Counted from the first letter of the stretch, positions 34,493 through 45,736 are shown. The stretch: DNA of 64,000 nucleotides from Ypsolopha sequella (GCA_934047225.1 OW203991.1:9424001-9488000), one strand, 5' to 3'. Numbers and translations: made by a program. The notes: generated from the letters alone by a model not told the origin.

Positions 34493-34588
34493 ACGTTTCG
34501 CCGAGTTTACGAAAATCTGCGACTTCGATTTCAAGAGTGCCAAGCAGCTGAAGGACGTCATTTAGATAACATTATTTTTAAGATATAA
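34493..34588 (+). pseudogene. Possible transposase C-terminal remnant
   Basis: A 31-codon stretch reads RRVYENLRLRFQECQAAEGRHLDNIIFK and ends in TAA. Tc1/mariner-like transposases often finish with a VYENF..R..C...GGHF motif of this type. About 90 bp later GACACCCTTTTGGCTCACC (34669-34700 region) resembles a terminal repeat, but no matching left end was seen. Assignment to a family is uncertain. Confidence 0.45.
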
Positions 34589-35278
34589 AATTTCAGATTT
34601 CTGTTTGTCTAAAATATTATGAAAATGTTGTATGACTCATAGTTTTTTTTTATTTCTTATTCAAACAGCCGACACCCTTTTGGCTCACCGTGTATTTATT
34701 TATCCTAGCAATGTTCATGAAGTTTGGATATCCTCGTATTCGTATCTGTTCGGTCATACCATCGTATAAAAATATATGAACAAATTTGTACCGATATTAA
34801 ACATTCAACAAAACTTATGTCATCGTAAAAAGTTATTCCGTCATATGGCTCGTGTACAACATTCAATATCATGGCAGGGGCCTAGGGCTGTGAAGTACTC
34901 TACCAGTACATTGTTATTTTTATAGTTCTGTACCTCAAAATGAAAAATTGGAAGTATTATAGGTTTACGTTGTTGTCAGTTTGTCAAGACTCTTTTGCTC
35001 GGGCCCCGTGTGAGATATCAAGTTGAAACTGGTACCTCCTACGGAAATCTACGGCTTCATGGTACTGTAAATATATCAGGCTTCTAACTAATTGGGGAAA
35101 AATATTATTGCTCTTTACATAATCAATTTCATACAAATTTGCTCACCATGAAAACCTACAGGGCACTTCCAGTTGACTTAGAAACTTGAAACTTAGTTCA
35201 CATGAAAATCTTATAACACACTTATAGGAAAAAATCTGAAAACTACCAATATTTAATTATTGAGGAAGTTATACAGTT

Positions 35279-35545
35279 ATGGATGATACCTTTAAAAAGA
35301 AAGGAATGAAAATTAACGCAGGAAAAACAAAGGTTATGGTACTAGAGATGGATGAACCGGTGAATGAATGCAAGGTTAAGACTGGAGACGAGGAAGTAGA
35401 ACAGCTTAACGAGTTTGTCTATCTGGGTTGTCTATTCACGCGCGATGGAAAATGTGAAGATGACATTGAAAGAAAAGTGAATGCGGGAAATAAAGTGAAT
35501 GGAGACCTATACTCTTTTATGGGCAGCCAAAATGTGACTACAAAG
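35279..35545 (+). pseudogene. RTE-clade reverse transcriptase fragment
   Basis: The frame reads KKKGMKINAGKTKVM, EEVEQLNEFVYLGCLF and NAGNKVNGDLYSFMGSQNV. This is the thumb-side end of an RTE-type reverse transcriptase, normally followed by SE.W-type sequence. After about 35545 the match stops and the frame runs into unrelated residues. Both ends are lost, so this is a dead fragment. Confidence 0.88.
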
Positions 35546-35709
35546 TCAAGATCTGGGCGAGTTAAGACGTCGCGTAAACCCAGATGAAGGCAGTCTAAAT
35601 CTGCTGAAACTGGTTGGCTATCCCGATCATAAGTCGTATGGCCTGTTATATAAATCATGAATTATCCTCAAGTCTCATTTAATTCTATAAAATTATGGGT
35701 ACCAATATT

Positions 35710-35788
35710 TAGGGTTCCGTACCCGTATTGAGTTGTGGTACGAAACCCTTTGAGCGCGGGTCCAATTTGCTCTTTACGGTTTTTATTT
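35710..35788 (+). repeat. GGGTTCCGTAC-family repeat, internally deleted
   Basis: Only the two ends remain, joined directly: AGGGTTCCGTACCCGTATTG, then GGTACGAAACCC and ACGGTTTTTATTT. Confidence 0.65.
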
Positions 35789-36169
35789 GGTGTTGGATGT
35801 TGTTTGTTCTGTTTCAGAAAAGGTAATACATGCTATTGCACCGAATAAACAGCGAGTAGAAATCGCACCCTAATCTATCGATCGTCATTTAAATGTACAA
35901 AATAAGTAGAAAACGAAAAATAAGTAGTAATAGACGTTTTTAATAGTGTTAGATGTTTATTTCCATGTAAAACTATTTGAAACATACATATATTTCTGCC
36001 AAACTGTAATGCAGTTTGTAGGCAGAAAAAACTCTCTATTTAATCAAGTCCTATGAATAACAAAAAAAAATCGAATTTAACAGTTTCAATTTAACCTTAC
36101 AATTAAATTTGCTTACACAAAATAATAAAAGATCATTATTGTCTGCAATATTAACGATTTGAACTTATT

Positions 36170-37080
36170 TTAAACATAGAATGGGTTTACATTACATTCT
36201 GAGAAGCCAACATTTGGTATTAAATATTTACCTGTTATTTGACCATATTTTTTGAATTTATAAACTTGGAAGGCTTTTCTGGCGACTTTTCTAGTGTAAT
36301 GTTTGTGATTCACAGGATTCTTGTACTGATTATCAGGACCAAAATTGTCGTTCGTAATCAAAAATGTTACATTTTCATTTACAGGAATTATTTTCCAGAT
36401 ATAAAATAGTTTACTATAGTTACTTTTACATTTATTTTTTATATTTTTGTCTACCAATAACTTGAGAAATCTAATTTGTAAACATTTTATTTCATTAAGT
36501 CTTGAAAGTTTGACTGTAGCTAGACAAGCCGTATGATATTAATGATTCAATTCAACCAGGGTATGATAGATAGCAAACAATAAAGATCTATTAGCATAGC
36601 AATCTTCTGCAGGTAGTAAAACTTACCCAATGCGCATCTTAATTTTTTGCAGATATATTTTACGTGACTTTTCCAATTCATGTTTTTATCAATTGATAAA
36701 CCTTGATATTTATATTTATCAAGAAACTCCAAGCTATCACATCGACAATCACGTTAATATTATGCAAGCAATCGTACGTGTGTCCTACAATTTTTATATC
36801 ATTTCTCGGCTCTGCATTGTACGGCGAATGAATATGCATACATTTTGTTTTTTTGATGTTAAGAATAATGTCACTGTCGTGGGCCCATTTAGTTATATTA
36901 TCGAAGTCTTCTTGTAATTGTATCGTTTTTAGGTCATTTCCCGGGCAAAGTATACACATATCATCCGCGTACATGTAAGCATTACAGTTTTTATTGACAT
37001 TTGACACGCTGTTTACGTGCATAATATGTCCAACCGGCCCGTAGACCGAACCGGTTGGGCCACCCTATTTGATTATAACT
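36170..37080 (-). pseudogene. Non-LTR retrotransposon RT fragment with YADD motif, frameshifted
   Basis: Three minus-strand pieces are in order. 37080-36678 has a decayed G-P-x-GSV-x-GP motif, then HVNSVSNV and YMYADDMCIL, the RT catalytic box, followed by LNIKKTKCMHI. 36732-36547 has YQGLSIDKNMNWKSHVKYICKKL. 36457-36170 has the C-terminal tail, including RKAFQVYKFKKYGQITGKYLIPN. Frameshifts and a deletion separate the pieces, so it is inactive. It resembles the short-tailed RTs common in arthropod LINEs. Confidence 0.82.
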
Positions 37081-37693
37081 TCTTTGCTGTACGTGTTTGC
37101 AACAACAGTTTGCATTCTACGGTTAGTTTAATAATTTTTAAACCAGTTATTCATAAGCCCTCTGATGCCACATTCGTAGTCCACAACAGCAATTCGTGAT
37201 CCAATGTATAAAAACAGTCATAGTGTGAATTCAAACCACGCGTTGCGCAAGATATCAGAAGGAATAAAAAAAAATAGGATGACGACCAATACAAATATTG
37301 TTAGCTAAGAATTCTATTACGCAGTATAGTTATTTAACACTAATTCGTATTAAATTATCCAATGCCTTCTAGTATTGCTTATAAATCACACACTTGATCA
37401 CCGCAGTGGTTCATTAGGGAGCTAAGGGCATCATTATGTGGTTATTCCAATGCTTTATGGATGATTATACGCTGGTTATCCATAATCCATTAGAAAAGGG
37501 ATGTTCACCAGCCCATATTTTTAGGGTTCCACTAACAAAAGGAAACCCTTTTAGCCAAGCCTCAATGGCTCTCTCCATAACCAAAACTATTGTAAAGTGC
37601 AGATTAGTATATCTGGTATTGTTATAGCTAATAGCTTTCTTGTGGAAAAGAATATTTAAATGGCTTTGTTCCATAAATAAATATAAATATATC

Positions 37694-37835
37694 GTCACGA
37701 CATGAATCCCCGAGGGGGTGTCAGAGGCGTTCCGGGTGTGAACTGTGAAATGCAAGTCACAGTCCACACGCAGTACACCCGCGTTTAACCGACGATTATT
37801 TTGTCCCAACGCAATGAGTGGTGAACCCTGTCGCC
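37694..37835 (-). repeat. SINE 3' fragment
   Basis: Very similar to 6936-7077: GTCACGACATGAATCCCCG to GTGGTGAACCCTG, with the same internal dyad GTGTGAACTGTGAAATGCAA..CACAGTCCACAC. Confidence 0.75.
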
Positions 37836-39326
37836 GTTTTTCGGGCTTAAATACACGCTTTTTGGGCCTTCAGGTTTCTTTACGATGTTTTCCTTCACCG
37901 TTAGCAAGTGGTAAGTAAGCACAATTACTGTGTTTCAATCCTTATATTATGCATCAGGAAGTCCGAAGAAAACAGTTTCGGAGAACAGCTTCAAATAAAT
38001 GAATAAACCTTATGGTATAATTGGAGCACTATGCTTCGTTGTCGAGAAATCAGACCTTCTAAATGTTATCATAATTACAACGTCAATACAAAAATACCAT
38101 CATAATTATAACGTCAATACAAAAAATTCGAACGCCTAAATCCATAACAATCAAATCTAACATCAGCCCACGCCTTAACTAACCCATTTGTAATACCTCG
38201 AAACACGGCCTCGTATCAACGGGTACAATTTGTTACAATTACGAAGTATTTAGTAAATGCCAGGAAGTAAGGTATGAATCCTTAATTAGAACATATTGAT
38301 TGGTTTTAATGTTGATGCGACGGAATGCGTTCCCAAACGCAGAAGTAATAAAAAAAATCTTTGTTTTGAATAATAAGTATTTTAAATGATTATAATTGTA
38401 TAGAAAAACAGTTAAATGAAAATTTTTTGTGAGATATATTTCGGGCCATCAGTCACAATGAAATAGTGAAATTATAACAGATAGGTAAAAAAAATAAAAA
38501 ATAATAAAAACTATTTACATTTAACCTTACCTATTTACAAGATATTAAAAGAGTCACATAGCGCCATCCCACCGCATCGATGCAGACTTTTCTGTTCTTA
38601 GTTATGCAGCGATGAGATGGGATGGCGCCACGCGGTGAATGCCGTTCATGCCAATCTATTTCGTGGAAGACCAAGCAGTTGGAGGGATGTGAGTGGGGAA
38701 TTAAAACGGAAAGATGACTGTTTAATGTTGCTTGTTTAAGCCTGGACCATATTGTGCACCAAGCGACCATATGAACGAACTCTCCCACGTTCTGAGTTTG
38801 AACGATGATCAAAAAGTCACCTTGTATATTTTAGTTTGTTAGGTATTTATCTATGGGCCACAGATGCCTGATAATAAATGATTTCATCACGGACGTAGGA
38901 TTTCATTTGATTTTATGTGATTTGATAAACACGCTTTGAAGTTGTTGTGCAGGATCACTTACAAAGTAATGGATAAAATAACACAACTTTGCTAAAAAAG
39001 CCTAATAAACTATAAATTATGTTCGCCAAATGCCATTAATCACATTTATTAAAAACAATTATAAATTTTGCCTTTTGGAACGCATTTCGTCGCATCCACC
39101 TTAATAGTGGTGTAAAAAATAACGACTTAATGGCCAGCTAATGAAGCAAGCCATCAAAGGGTTGAAATTGATTACGAAAAAAGATGGCTCGATATGAAAT
39201 ATAATGAAGTGGTTTAAAATTATAGTCAAAGTGTAATTTGACTACTTTTTTATAATAACGTAGGTAATCCATAGTAGGTAATTAATACTAGGTAGGTAAG
39301 TACATTTGTTGTTCAAAATTTCAACT
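37836..39326. other. AT-rich sequence left of the BEL element
   Basis: Apart from the half MITE at 38377 and a small inverted repeat near 38558-38632 (GCGCCATCCCA..TGGGATGGCGCC), nothing is recognised. Confidence 0.5.
38377..38445. repeat. Half copy of the 9359 MITE
   Basis: TTTTAAATGATTATAATTGT, AAAAACAGTTAAATGAAAA and GTGAGATATATTTCGGGCC match one arm and the centre of 9359-9494. Confidence 0.7.
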
Positions 39327-39661
39327 TGTTGCGGACAACAAGCCTGAAAGGAAGCTGGCCAGCGGACCGAGGGACAGAGCGACGAGTTAGAGCAAGAAGG
39401 CAAAATGTTGACTCGCGTCCAGGCTGGCCTACCTCAGGCGTCCTTCCTCGGGTCTCACCTCTCCGCGCTCCTTAGACATCGCGCCTACAAGCACTACACA
39501 CAAGAGTAGTTTTGTGCCATAAATATAAGGCCCTATTTTTGTAAAATTCATTCACTACAGTTTACTTGTTCACTTCACTTCTATTATCGTTTCACTTAAT
39601 AAAGACGTGAAGTTTGAATACTTGGTTTTAATACAGTCCACTTCGGATCCGGACCTCAACA
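39327..39661 (+). repeat. 5' LTR of a BEL/Pao-type retrotransposon
   Basis: The segment begins TGTTGCGGACAACA and ends CTCAACA, giving the TGTTG..CAACA ends usual for LTRs. It has a TATA-like box (ATAAATATAAGG, 39519-39530) and AATAAA at 39599, so promoter and polyadenylation signals are both present. It is directly followed by a primer binding site and a gag-like frame. No 3' partner LTR was seen downstream, so no target-site duplication can be tested. The outer boundary is inferred from the terminal motif. Confidence 0.8.
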
Positions 39662-39664
39662 ATT

Positions 39665-39683
39665 TGGACCTTCGAGACGGATC
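39665..39683 (+). promoter_or_regulatory. Primer binding site, tRNA-Tyr type
   Basis: TGGACCTTCGAGACGGATC lies three bases after the LTR end. It is nearly complementary to the 3' end of eukaryotic tRNA-Tyr (acceptor strand CTCGAAGG plus CCA). I count about two mismatches. This would prime minus-strand DNA synthesis of the element. Confidence 0.75.
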
Positions 39684-39732
39684 GCAGCAAAATCGACCTT
39701 CAGGACGCCTTGCTGCCCACGGACCACCCAGG

Positions 39733-39968
39733 AGCCAGCAGCCAGCAGCCAGCAGCCAGCAGCCAGCAGCCAGCAGCCAGCAGCCAGCAGCCAGCAGCCA
39801 GCAGCCAGCAGCCAGCAGCCAGCAGCCAGCAGCCAGCAGCCGCCGCCAGCCGCCAGCCGCCAGCCGCCAGCCGCCAGCCGCCAGCCGCCAGCCGCCAGCC
39901 GCCAGCCGCCAGCCGCCAGCCGCCAGCCGCCAGCCGCCAGCCGCCAGCCGCCAGCCGCCAGCCGCCAG
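39733..39968 (+). repeat. Two adjacent 7-bp minisatellites (CCAGCAG then CCGCCAG)
   Basis: About 15 copies of CCAGCAG (39733-39840) are followed by about 18 copies of CCGCCAG (39841-39968), which differ by one substitution. Because 7 is not a multiple of 3, each array cycles through all frames and encodes the same heptapeptide in any forward frame (QQPAASS, then RQPPAAS). No stop codon occurs in any of the six frames. The arrays sit between the primer site and gag. Confidence 0.95.
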
Positions 39969-40948
39969 AGACCGCACCACGGAGGAGCAAGCCACAGCGG
40001 AGCAAGCCGCAGCACAGCAGGCAACAGCGCAGCCAGCAACACCGGTGCACGCCGCATCGGTGCACGCCGCAGCGCTACACGCCGCAGTACTGCACGCTGC
40101 CTCGCCGCACGCCGCACCGCCGTCCGCATCACCGCTGTCCCATGCAGTGCTGGGGACCGCTGCATCACTGCGTGACGCTGCCGCGCTTCATCCTGCATCA
40201 CCGCTGCACTCCGCAGCGCTAGACGCTGCTTTAGCGCTGCAGAGCGCCGCTGCACTACGGCCCGCTACGTCCCAGTGTTCTGCAATACTGGACGCCGCCG
40301 CATCGCTGCAAGAGGCCGCAGCCACGCAGCCCGATACCCCGCTGGGGTGCGCAGTACTGGATGCTGCCCTGACGCTTCGAAGCGCTGCCGCCGCCGCAGC
40401 CCTGGACGCACAGCGTGCTGCCGCCGCCGCAGCCCTGGACGCACAGCGTGCTGCCACCGCAGCGCTCCCGGTGCACCCCGCCTACCGTGGCTTGGTCTTT
40501 CACGAGCCGCCACGGTCACCATCAGCCCCGACGACCGCCTACGGGATGCAGCTACCAGCCATCTCTACGGGGGGAGACGTCCGCGCTGCCGACCGACGCG
40601 CGCACTCACCTGTGCGCTCAGAGCGCTCTCACCGAACAACGGCGAGTACGAGAGCCCGCATCCTGAAGGAGCAGCACGAGGCGGAGGCTCAGCTTATCGA
40701 GCTTCAGCGCCAGGACCTGCAGCTCCAACAAAGGCTGATTCAGCGCACGCTGGCATTCAACGCCGCGGCGCTCGAAGCCGAGGAATCCACGCACGACGCC
40801 GACTCTGTGCACGATGACGCACGGGTCGACAGATGGATGGTGCAGAACGCAGCACACCTCAACGTTGCGCTGCCATCCACATCGACAGCCAGACCAACGA
40901 CCCTGGCTTTCACCGAGACTCCCCACCAGCCCCGGTTACCAGTGACTA

Positions 40949-41210
40949 GCCGCCGCACACGGTTCGACGATGAAGCCGCAGCTGATCGCCGCCCGCCAGC
41001 GCTCTACGATGAGCGCCAGCTCCATGCTCCACCGACCATTGAGCAACGCGCCGCGGCCGACAGCTTCCCACCAGCGCTCTATGGTGAGCGCCGGCACCAC
41101 ACCTCGCCAACCATCGTGCCCCGCCTCACTGACGAGGCCACAGCCAATCGCCGCCCGCCAGCGCTCTATCATGAGCACCGGCCCCCAGCTCCACTGGCTG
41201 CTCCACTCCA
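40949..41210 (+). repeat. Degenerate 29-residue repeats inside gag
   Basis: Three diverged units end in ALYDE, ALYGE and ALYHE and carry the RFDDEA- and RLTDEA-like core. They match the 87-bp array at 42787-43743 but are more diverged. They lie upstream of the DUF1759 domain and may be the ancestral spacer. Confidence 0.8.
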
Positions 41211-42786
41211 AGCAGAGGACCGCCACCTGCGGTCTCCCACGGAGCACCGCCGCCGGCAGTCACCTTCGCCACCACCGGCGGAGCGACGACGCCGCTCTAC
41301 GACGCCTTCCCAGCGCGGTCAAGGCATCGACCGCTTGGTGGAGGCACTGGAGAGAATGTCCCGTGGCCGAGCACCCCCGCGCCAGTCATCGGACCTACCA
41401 GCATTCACCGGTGCACCAACTGAGTGGCTGCCATTCAAGGCAGCTATGCGGGAGTCGACGCAGCTATACCACTTCTCGCCCATTGAGAACATGGCGCGCC
41501 TGCGCAACTGCCTGAAGGGCGACGCCCGGGAAGCTGTCGTCGGCCAGCTCCACTCAACCACCGACCCCGAGAGCATCATGCGAACATTGGAGCAATGCTT
41601 CGGCCGCACCGAGGTCATCGTGGACCGAGCCTTGGACGACCTGCGTCGCCTGCCTCGACCGGGCCCAGCCGCATCGGAGCTCAACACGTTCGCTGTAAGG
41701 GTGTACAATATCTTGTGCATCCTGAAGAATGTGGACCGCAAGGGGTACATCCACACCCCAATGCTGGCACGGGAGACGCTGGACAAACTGAGCCCACACC
41801 TCAAGTCACGCTGGTGTGACTACGCTCATGACCACGCCGACCCCAGCGCGTCGGAGTTTGAGCTGCTGTCCCGCTTCCTGATGCGAGAGGCCGACCGAGC
41901 GCTGCAGTATATGTTTACGGCAGCGCCCGCACCCGCAACAAAGGCACCACTGAAGACACCCGCACCAGCACCGGCACGCCGACCTGAGCGACGGTGGGAG
42001 TCCGCTGCCTACACAGCAGCCGAGACAGAGACAACGGCGACGCCGCCGTGCCTCTGCTGTGGCGCTGAGCACCGAACCACGTCATGCCACAAGCTGCGCG
42101 GTATGACTGTCGACGCGCGCTGGGAGTGGGCACGCTCGTCCAACATCTGCTTCCGATGTCTGGTGAGCAAACATCGCAGAGACCGGTGCAAGGCGAGACC
42201 CTGCGGCATCAACGGCTGCACACGCCCACACAACACGCTGCTGCACTCTGACGTGCCAGCCGCCAACCCAGCAACTGCTACGGGGGGAGCCCCCACTGCG
42301 GCTCTCCAACCGGCACCACCTGCCTCACCAGCGCCCACGGCCAGCTCTGAGGACGTGCTCTCCATCTGCGCGACGAACACGGCCCGCAGCGTGCTGCTGA
42401 AGGTGTGCCCCGTCACCATCACTGGACCCACCGGGACCGTGAGCACACACGCCATTCTTGACGAGGGGTCTACCATTACCCTCGTCGACGAAGACCTGGC
42501 GCGCCAGATCGGCGCCGATGGACCCGCAGACCCTCTCAACATAAGAGGAGTCAACGCTGTCTGCAAGCAGCCGGACAGCCGCCGCATCAGCCTCTGCATC
42601 AGAGGCCGAGATGAAGCCGACGTCCACACCATCTCCGCACGCACCATGGGCAGAATAAACCTGCGCAGCCAGGCAGTGCCCAGAGATGTCACGCAGTACC
42701 CACACCTGCGTGGCCTCCATCGGGCCTGCTATGCGAAGGCAACGCCACGCATACTCATCGGAGCGGACAACTGGCACCTGATGGCA

Positions 42787-43743
42787 CGCCGACCCAACGC
42801 CCGGCCGACAGCTAAGCCCCGCTTCGATGATGAAGCCTCGGCCAAACGCCGCTTACCATCGCTTTATGGTGAGCGCCGGCCCAACGCCCAGCTGGCAGCG
42901 GAGCCCCGCTTCGATGGAGAAGCCGTAGCCGATCGCCACTCGTCAGCGCTCTACAGTGAGCGCCGGCCCAACGCCCGGCTGACCGCTGAGCTCTGCTTCG
43001 AAGATGAAGCCACCGCCGATCGCCGCTCGTCAGCGCTCTATGGTGAGCGCCGGCACAACGCCCTGCTGACCGCTGAGCCCCGCTTCGATGCGGAAGCCGG
43101 AGCCGATCGCGGCTCGTCTGCGCTCTATGGTGAGCGCCGACCCAACGCCCGGCCGACAGCCAAGCCCCGCTTCGATGATGAAGCCTCGGCCAAACGCCGC
43201 TTACCATCGCTTTATGGTGAGCGCCGGCCCAACGCCCAGCTGGCAGCGGAGCCCCGCTTCGATGGCGAAGCCGTAGCCGATCGCCACTCGTCAGCACTCT
43301 ACAGTGAGCGCCGGCCCAACGCCCGGCTGACCGCTGAGCTCTGCTTCGAAGATGAAGCCACTGCCGTTCGCCGGTCGTCACCACTCTATGGTGAGCGCCG
43401 GCCCAACGCCCGGCTGACCGCTGAGCCCCGCTTCGATGACGAAGTTGCAGCTATTCGCCACCCGTCAGCGCTCTATGGTGAGCGCCGGCCCAACGCCTGG
43501 CTGACCGCTGAGCCCCGCTTCAAAGATGAAGCCACTGCCGATCACCACTCGTCAGCGCTCTATGGTGAGCGCCGGCCCAACGCCTGGCTGACCGCTGAGC
43601 CCCGCTTCAAAGATGAAGCCCCTGCCGATCACCACTCGTCAGCGCTCTATGGTGAGCGCCGGCCCAACGCCCGGCTGACCGCTGAGCCCCACTTCTATGA
43701 CGAAGCCGTAGCTGATCGGCACCCACCAACGCTCTATAACGAG
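42787..43743 (+). repeat. 87-bp in-frame tandem array (11 units) after the protease
   Basis: Eleven units of 87 bp encode 29 residues each. The consensus starts RRPNARLTAEPRFDDEA and ends SSALYGE. A partial twelfth unit runs to about 43797. Units 1-3 are nearly identical to units 5-7, so a 348-bp block of four units was itself duplicated. Related degenerate units occur inside gag at 40949-41210 (FDDEAAADRRPPALYDE and similar), so the array appears to be built from the element's own gag spacer. Confidence 0.93.
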
Positions 43744-43887
43744 TGCCAGCTCAGCACTCCGCCGACAGCTGAGCGCCGCTTTGATGAAGCCTCGGCAAAG
43801 TGTAAAAAATATAAACTTCAAAAATATTTTCTACCCAAAGTTTCTCTGGAATTAGACCGACCATTGTTGCCTTTTTTTTTTTCCTAA

Positions 43888-44403
43888 CTTTTGAATGTCC
43901 TTCCCACAGAACATTTAAATCAAATAGAAAGGCTAAGTGGGCGTGTCACGCGCGCCACAACTACTGTTGAGCACCAATACTTAGACCGAAACACGCAATC
44001 GCTGCCCATAGTCGCACGCGAACCGTGACTCTGTGAACAGCTCTGCCTAATCTAAAAAGAAATGCCGTCTTGTGCAATAATTATTTGCAGAATCACGAAT
44101 AAGAAAGCAAACCGGAAAAATTGAGATATTTCCTTTCACCTGTAATTATAAAAACTTTGTATAATATGAGAATTTTAGATAAATATCTAATTTACTCATG
44201 GTGACAACAAAAATATACATTACCGGCAATGTACGCTCACAATTTTGGCTAAGATGTAGTAAACAAGTAATGTACGCTCTTCCTACTTGCTCAAACTTGC
44301 TCGCTAGTGTTGTGCCGTATCGTGGTGTCTCACAATCGATAGACGTTTTTTATTCCTTGAGCGATATTCTTAAATTAAGATTTAAGATAAAACTTTTATA
44401 AAA
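43888..44403. other. Right flank of the BEL element
   Basis: No reverse transcriptase, integrase, polypurine tract or TGTTG..CAACA LTR is visible here. Composition drops back to the AT-rich local level right after about 43797, marking the truncation point. Confidence 0.6.
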
Positions 44404-45464
44404 TTCGAGAAACCGTTGTCAGTTACCCCAAAATCGACCGGATAACTGTACAAGCAAGGAGAAAAGTTTTTATATAAAATGTATGAGAAAATATTTAAAA
44501 GTGAATAAGTGTGCGTTTATTTCCTCTACGGTGTAATTCTTGGCTATGCATAAATACATATTTTTCAAAATACATGAGATATTTGTACAGTCGAGAACAA
44601 AAGTATTCGTGTGAAAAGTGTTAAAGCGTGTTTTAATTACTCTACAATGTAATTCTAAGCTACGTATATGTATATCTGAAAACATTAATCAAAATATATA
44701 GAGTAAAATGTACGGTCGAGGTCAAAAGCTTTGGGATAAAATATTTAAAAATGTATGAGTGTGTGATTATTTAATCTATAGGGTAATTCTAAGCTACGCA
44801 CATGTCCAATTGATTATTTATCAAGATATAGGGAATATGTATAGTCGAGGAAAAAAGTTTTTGCTAAAATATTTAAAAGTATATAAATGTGTGTTTAATT
44901 ATCCAACAGGGTAATTCTTAGCTATGCATGCATATCTTGAATATATATTTACAGTAGTTACAGTATGAGAGTTGGTATAACATACTAAAGGTTTTTACAA
45001 AATATATAGAAAAAAAGAGCTTGGAATTACACTGAAGAGTAAATAAACACACACTTCCTTAATTGTGCAGATGCCCTTTGTATGTTGATAAATAAGTATT
45101 TAATCATATGCATAGCTTAGAATTACCATATAGAGTAAATAAACAGACACTTATACACTTTTTAGACATACATATGCATAGCTTAGAATTACGTTGTAGA
45201 GTAAATAAAATACACTTTTACACTTTCAAATGTTTTTTCATACATTTCACCCGAAAACTTTTGTTCTCGACTGTACAAATATATCATAGATATTGAAAAA
45301 TAAGTATTTATACTTATGCATAGCTTATAATTTCACCGTAGAGTAAATAAACACACACTTTTACGGTTTTAAATATTTTCTCATACATTTTATATGAAAA
45401 CTTTTCTCCTTGATTGTACAGTTACTCGGTCGATTTTGGAGTAACTGTTAACGGTTTCTCGAAT
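44404..45464. mobile_element. 1.06-kb fold-back element with internal tandem repeats
   Basis: The ends are inverted: TTCGAGAAACCGTTGTCAG on the left, matched by its complement near 45464. Each roughly 500-bp arm contains four or so diverged units of about 125-150 bp with the motifs GTCGAG.ACAAAAG, TTTATT..CTCTA and AATTCTAAGCTA.GCAT. The two arms mirror each other. There is no coding capacity. It starts about 0.5 kb after the BEL fragment. Confidence 0.85.
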
Positions 45465-45639
45465 GTTATTATAACACCTATTTATGTCACCTAACACAAG
45501 TGTATCTATTGGTGGTATGGACCAAAACGCCCATTCTCCTTTGAAATGGGATTTTCCATAAGAGTGTTTATGAAAAATCCAATTATTTTGAAGCTACCAT
45601 AATATAATTTAAAATACGTTAAATCTTAATATATTCGTC

Positions 45640-45736
45640 GGTGAAACGCTGTTGTACCGAGTGTGGACTGTAACTTGCATTTCACAGTTCACACTCGGAA
45701 TACCTCTGATACCCCCTCGGGGATTCATGTCGTGAC
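45640..45736 (+). repeat. SINE 3' fragment
   Basis: GTACCGAGTGTGGACTGTAAC to CTCGGGGATTCATGTCGTGAC is the same 3' end in forward orientation. Confidence 0.7.

Larger units (their letters stand above)
39607..43887 (+). pseudogene. BEL/Pao retrotransposon gag-protease frame, RT missing, C-terminal repeats
   Basis: A 1426-codon open frame. Numbering is from GTG 39607, which overlaps the LTR end; the first in-frame ATG is at 40546 (codon 314). Residues about 40-125 are heptapeptide repeats. About 125-590 is low-complexity Ala/Arg/His-rich sequence with a possible coiled coil near 350-385. Residues 597-770 match BEL/Pao gag (DUF1759), opening LPAFTGAPTEWLPFKAAM. Zinc knuckles follow: C815-C818-H822-C827, C848-C851-H856-C861 and a third Cys/His cluster at 866-880. 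The DUF1758 aspartic protease carries LDEGSTITLV with D952 and ends ILIGADNW near 1055. From 1061, eleven 29-residue repeats replace the expected RT, RNase H and integrase. The frame ends in AT-rich flanking sequence. The product would be a capsid and processing protein, but the element cannot be autonomous. GC content is far above its surroundings. Confidence 0.88.

Noticed and set aside
39720..39970. CRISPR-like array
   Set aside because: The 7-bp repeats are contiguous with no spacers, and the setting is a eukaryotic retrotransposon.
39570..40255. Long minus-strand open frames rich in Ala-Gly-Gly-Trp-Arg and Cys-Trp-Leu-Leu repeats
   Set aside because: They are the reverse reading of the 7-bp arrays, which have no stops in any frame. 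The plus strand carries recognisable gag and protease domains.
42009..43384. Minus-strand frames of 150-227 codons opposite the protease and 87-bp repeats
   Set aside because: They are shadows of the GC-rich plus-strand frame with no domain character of their own.
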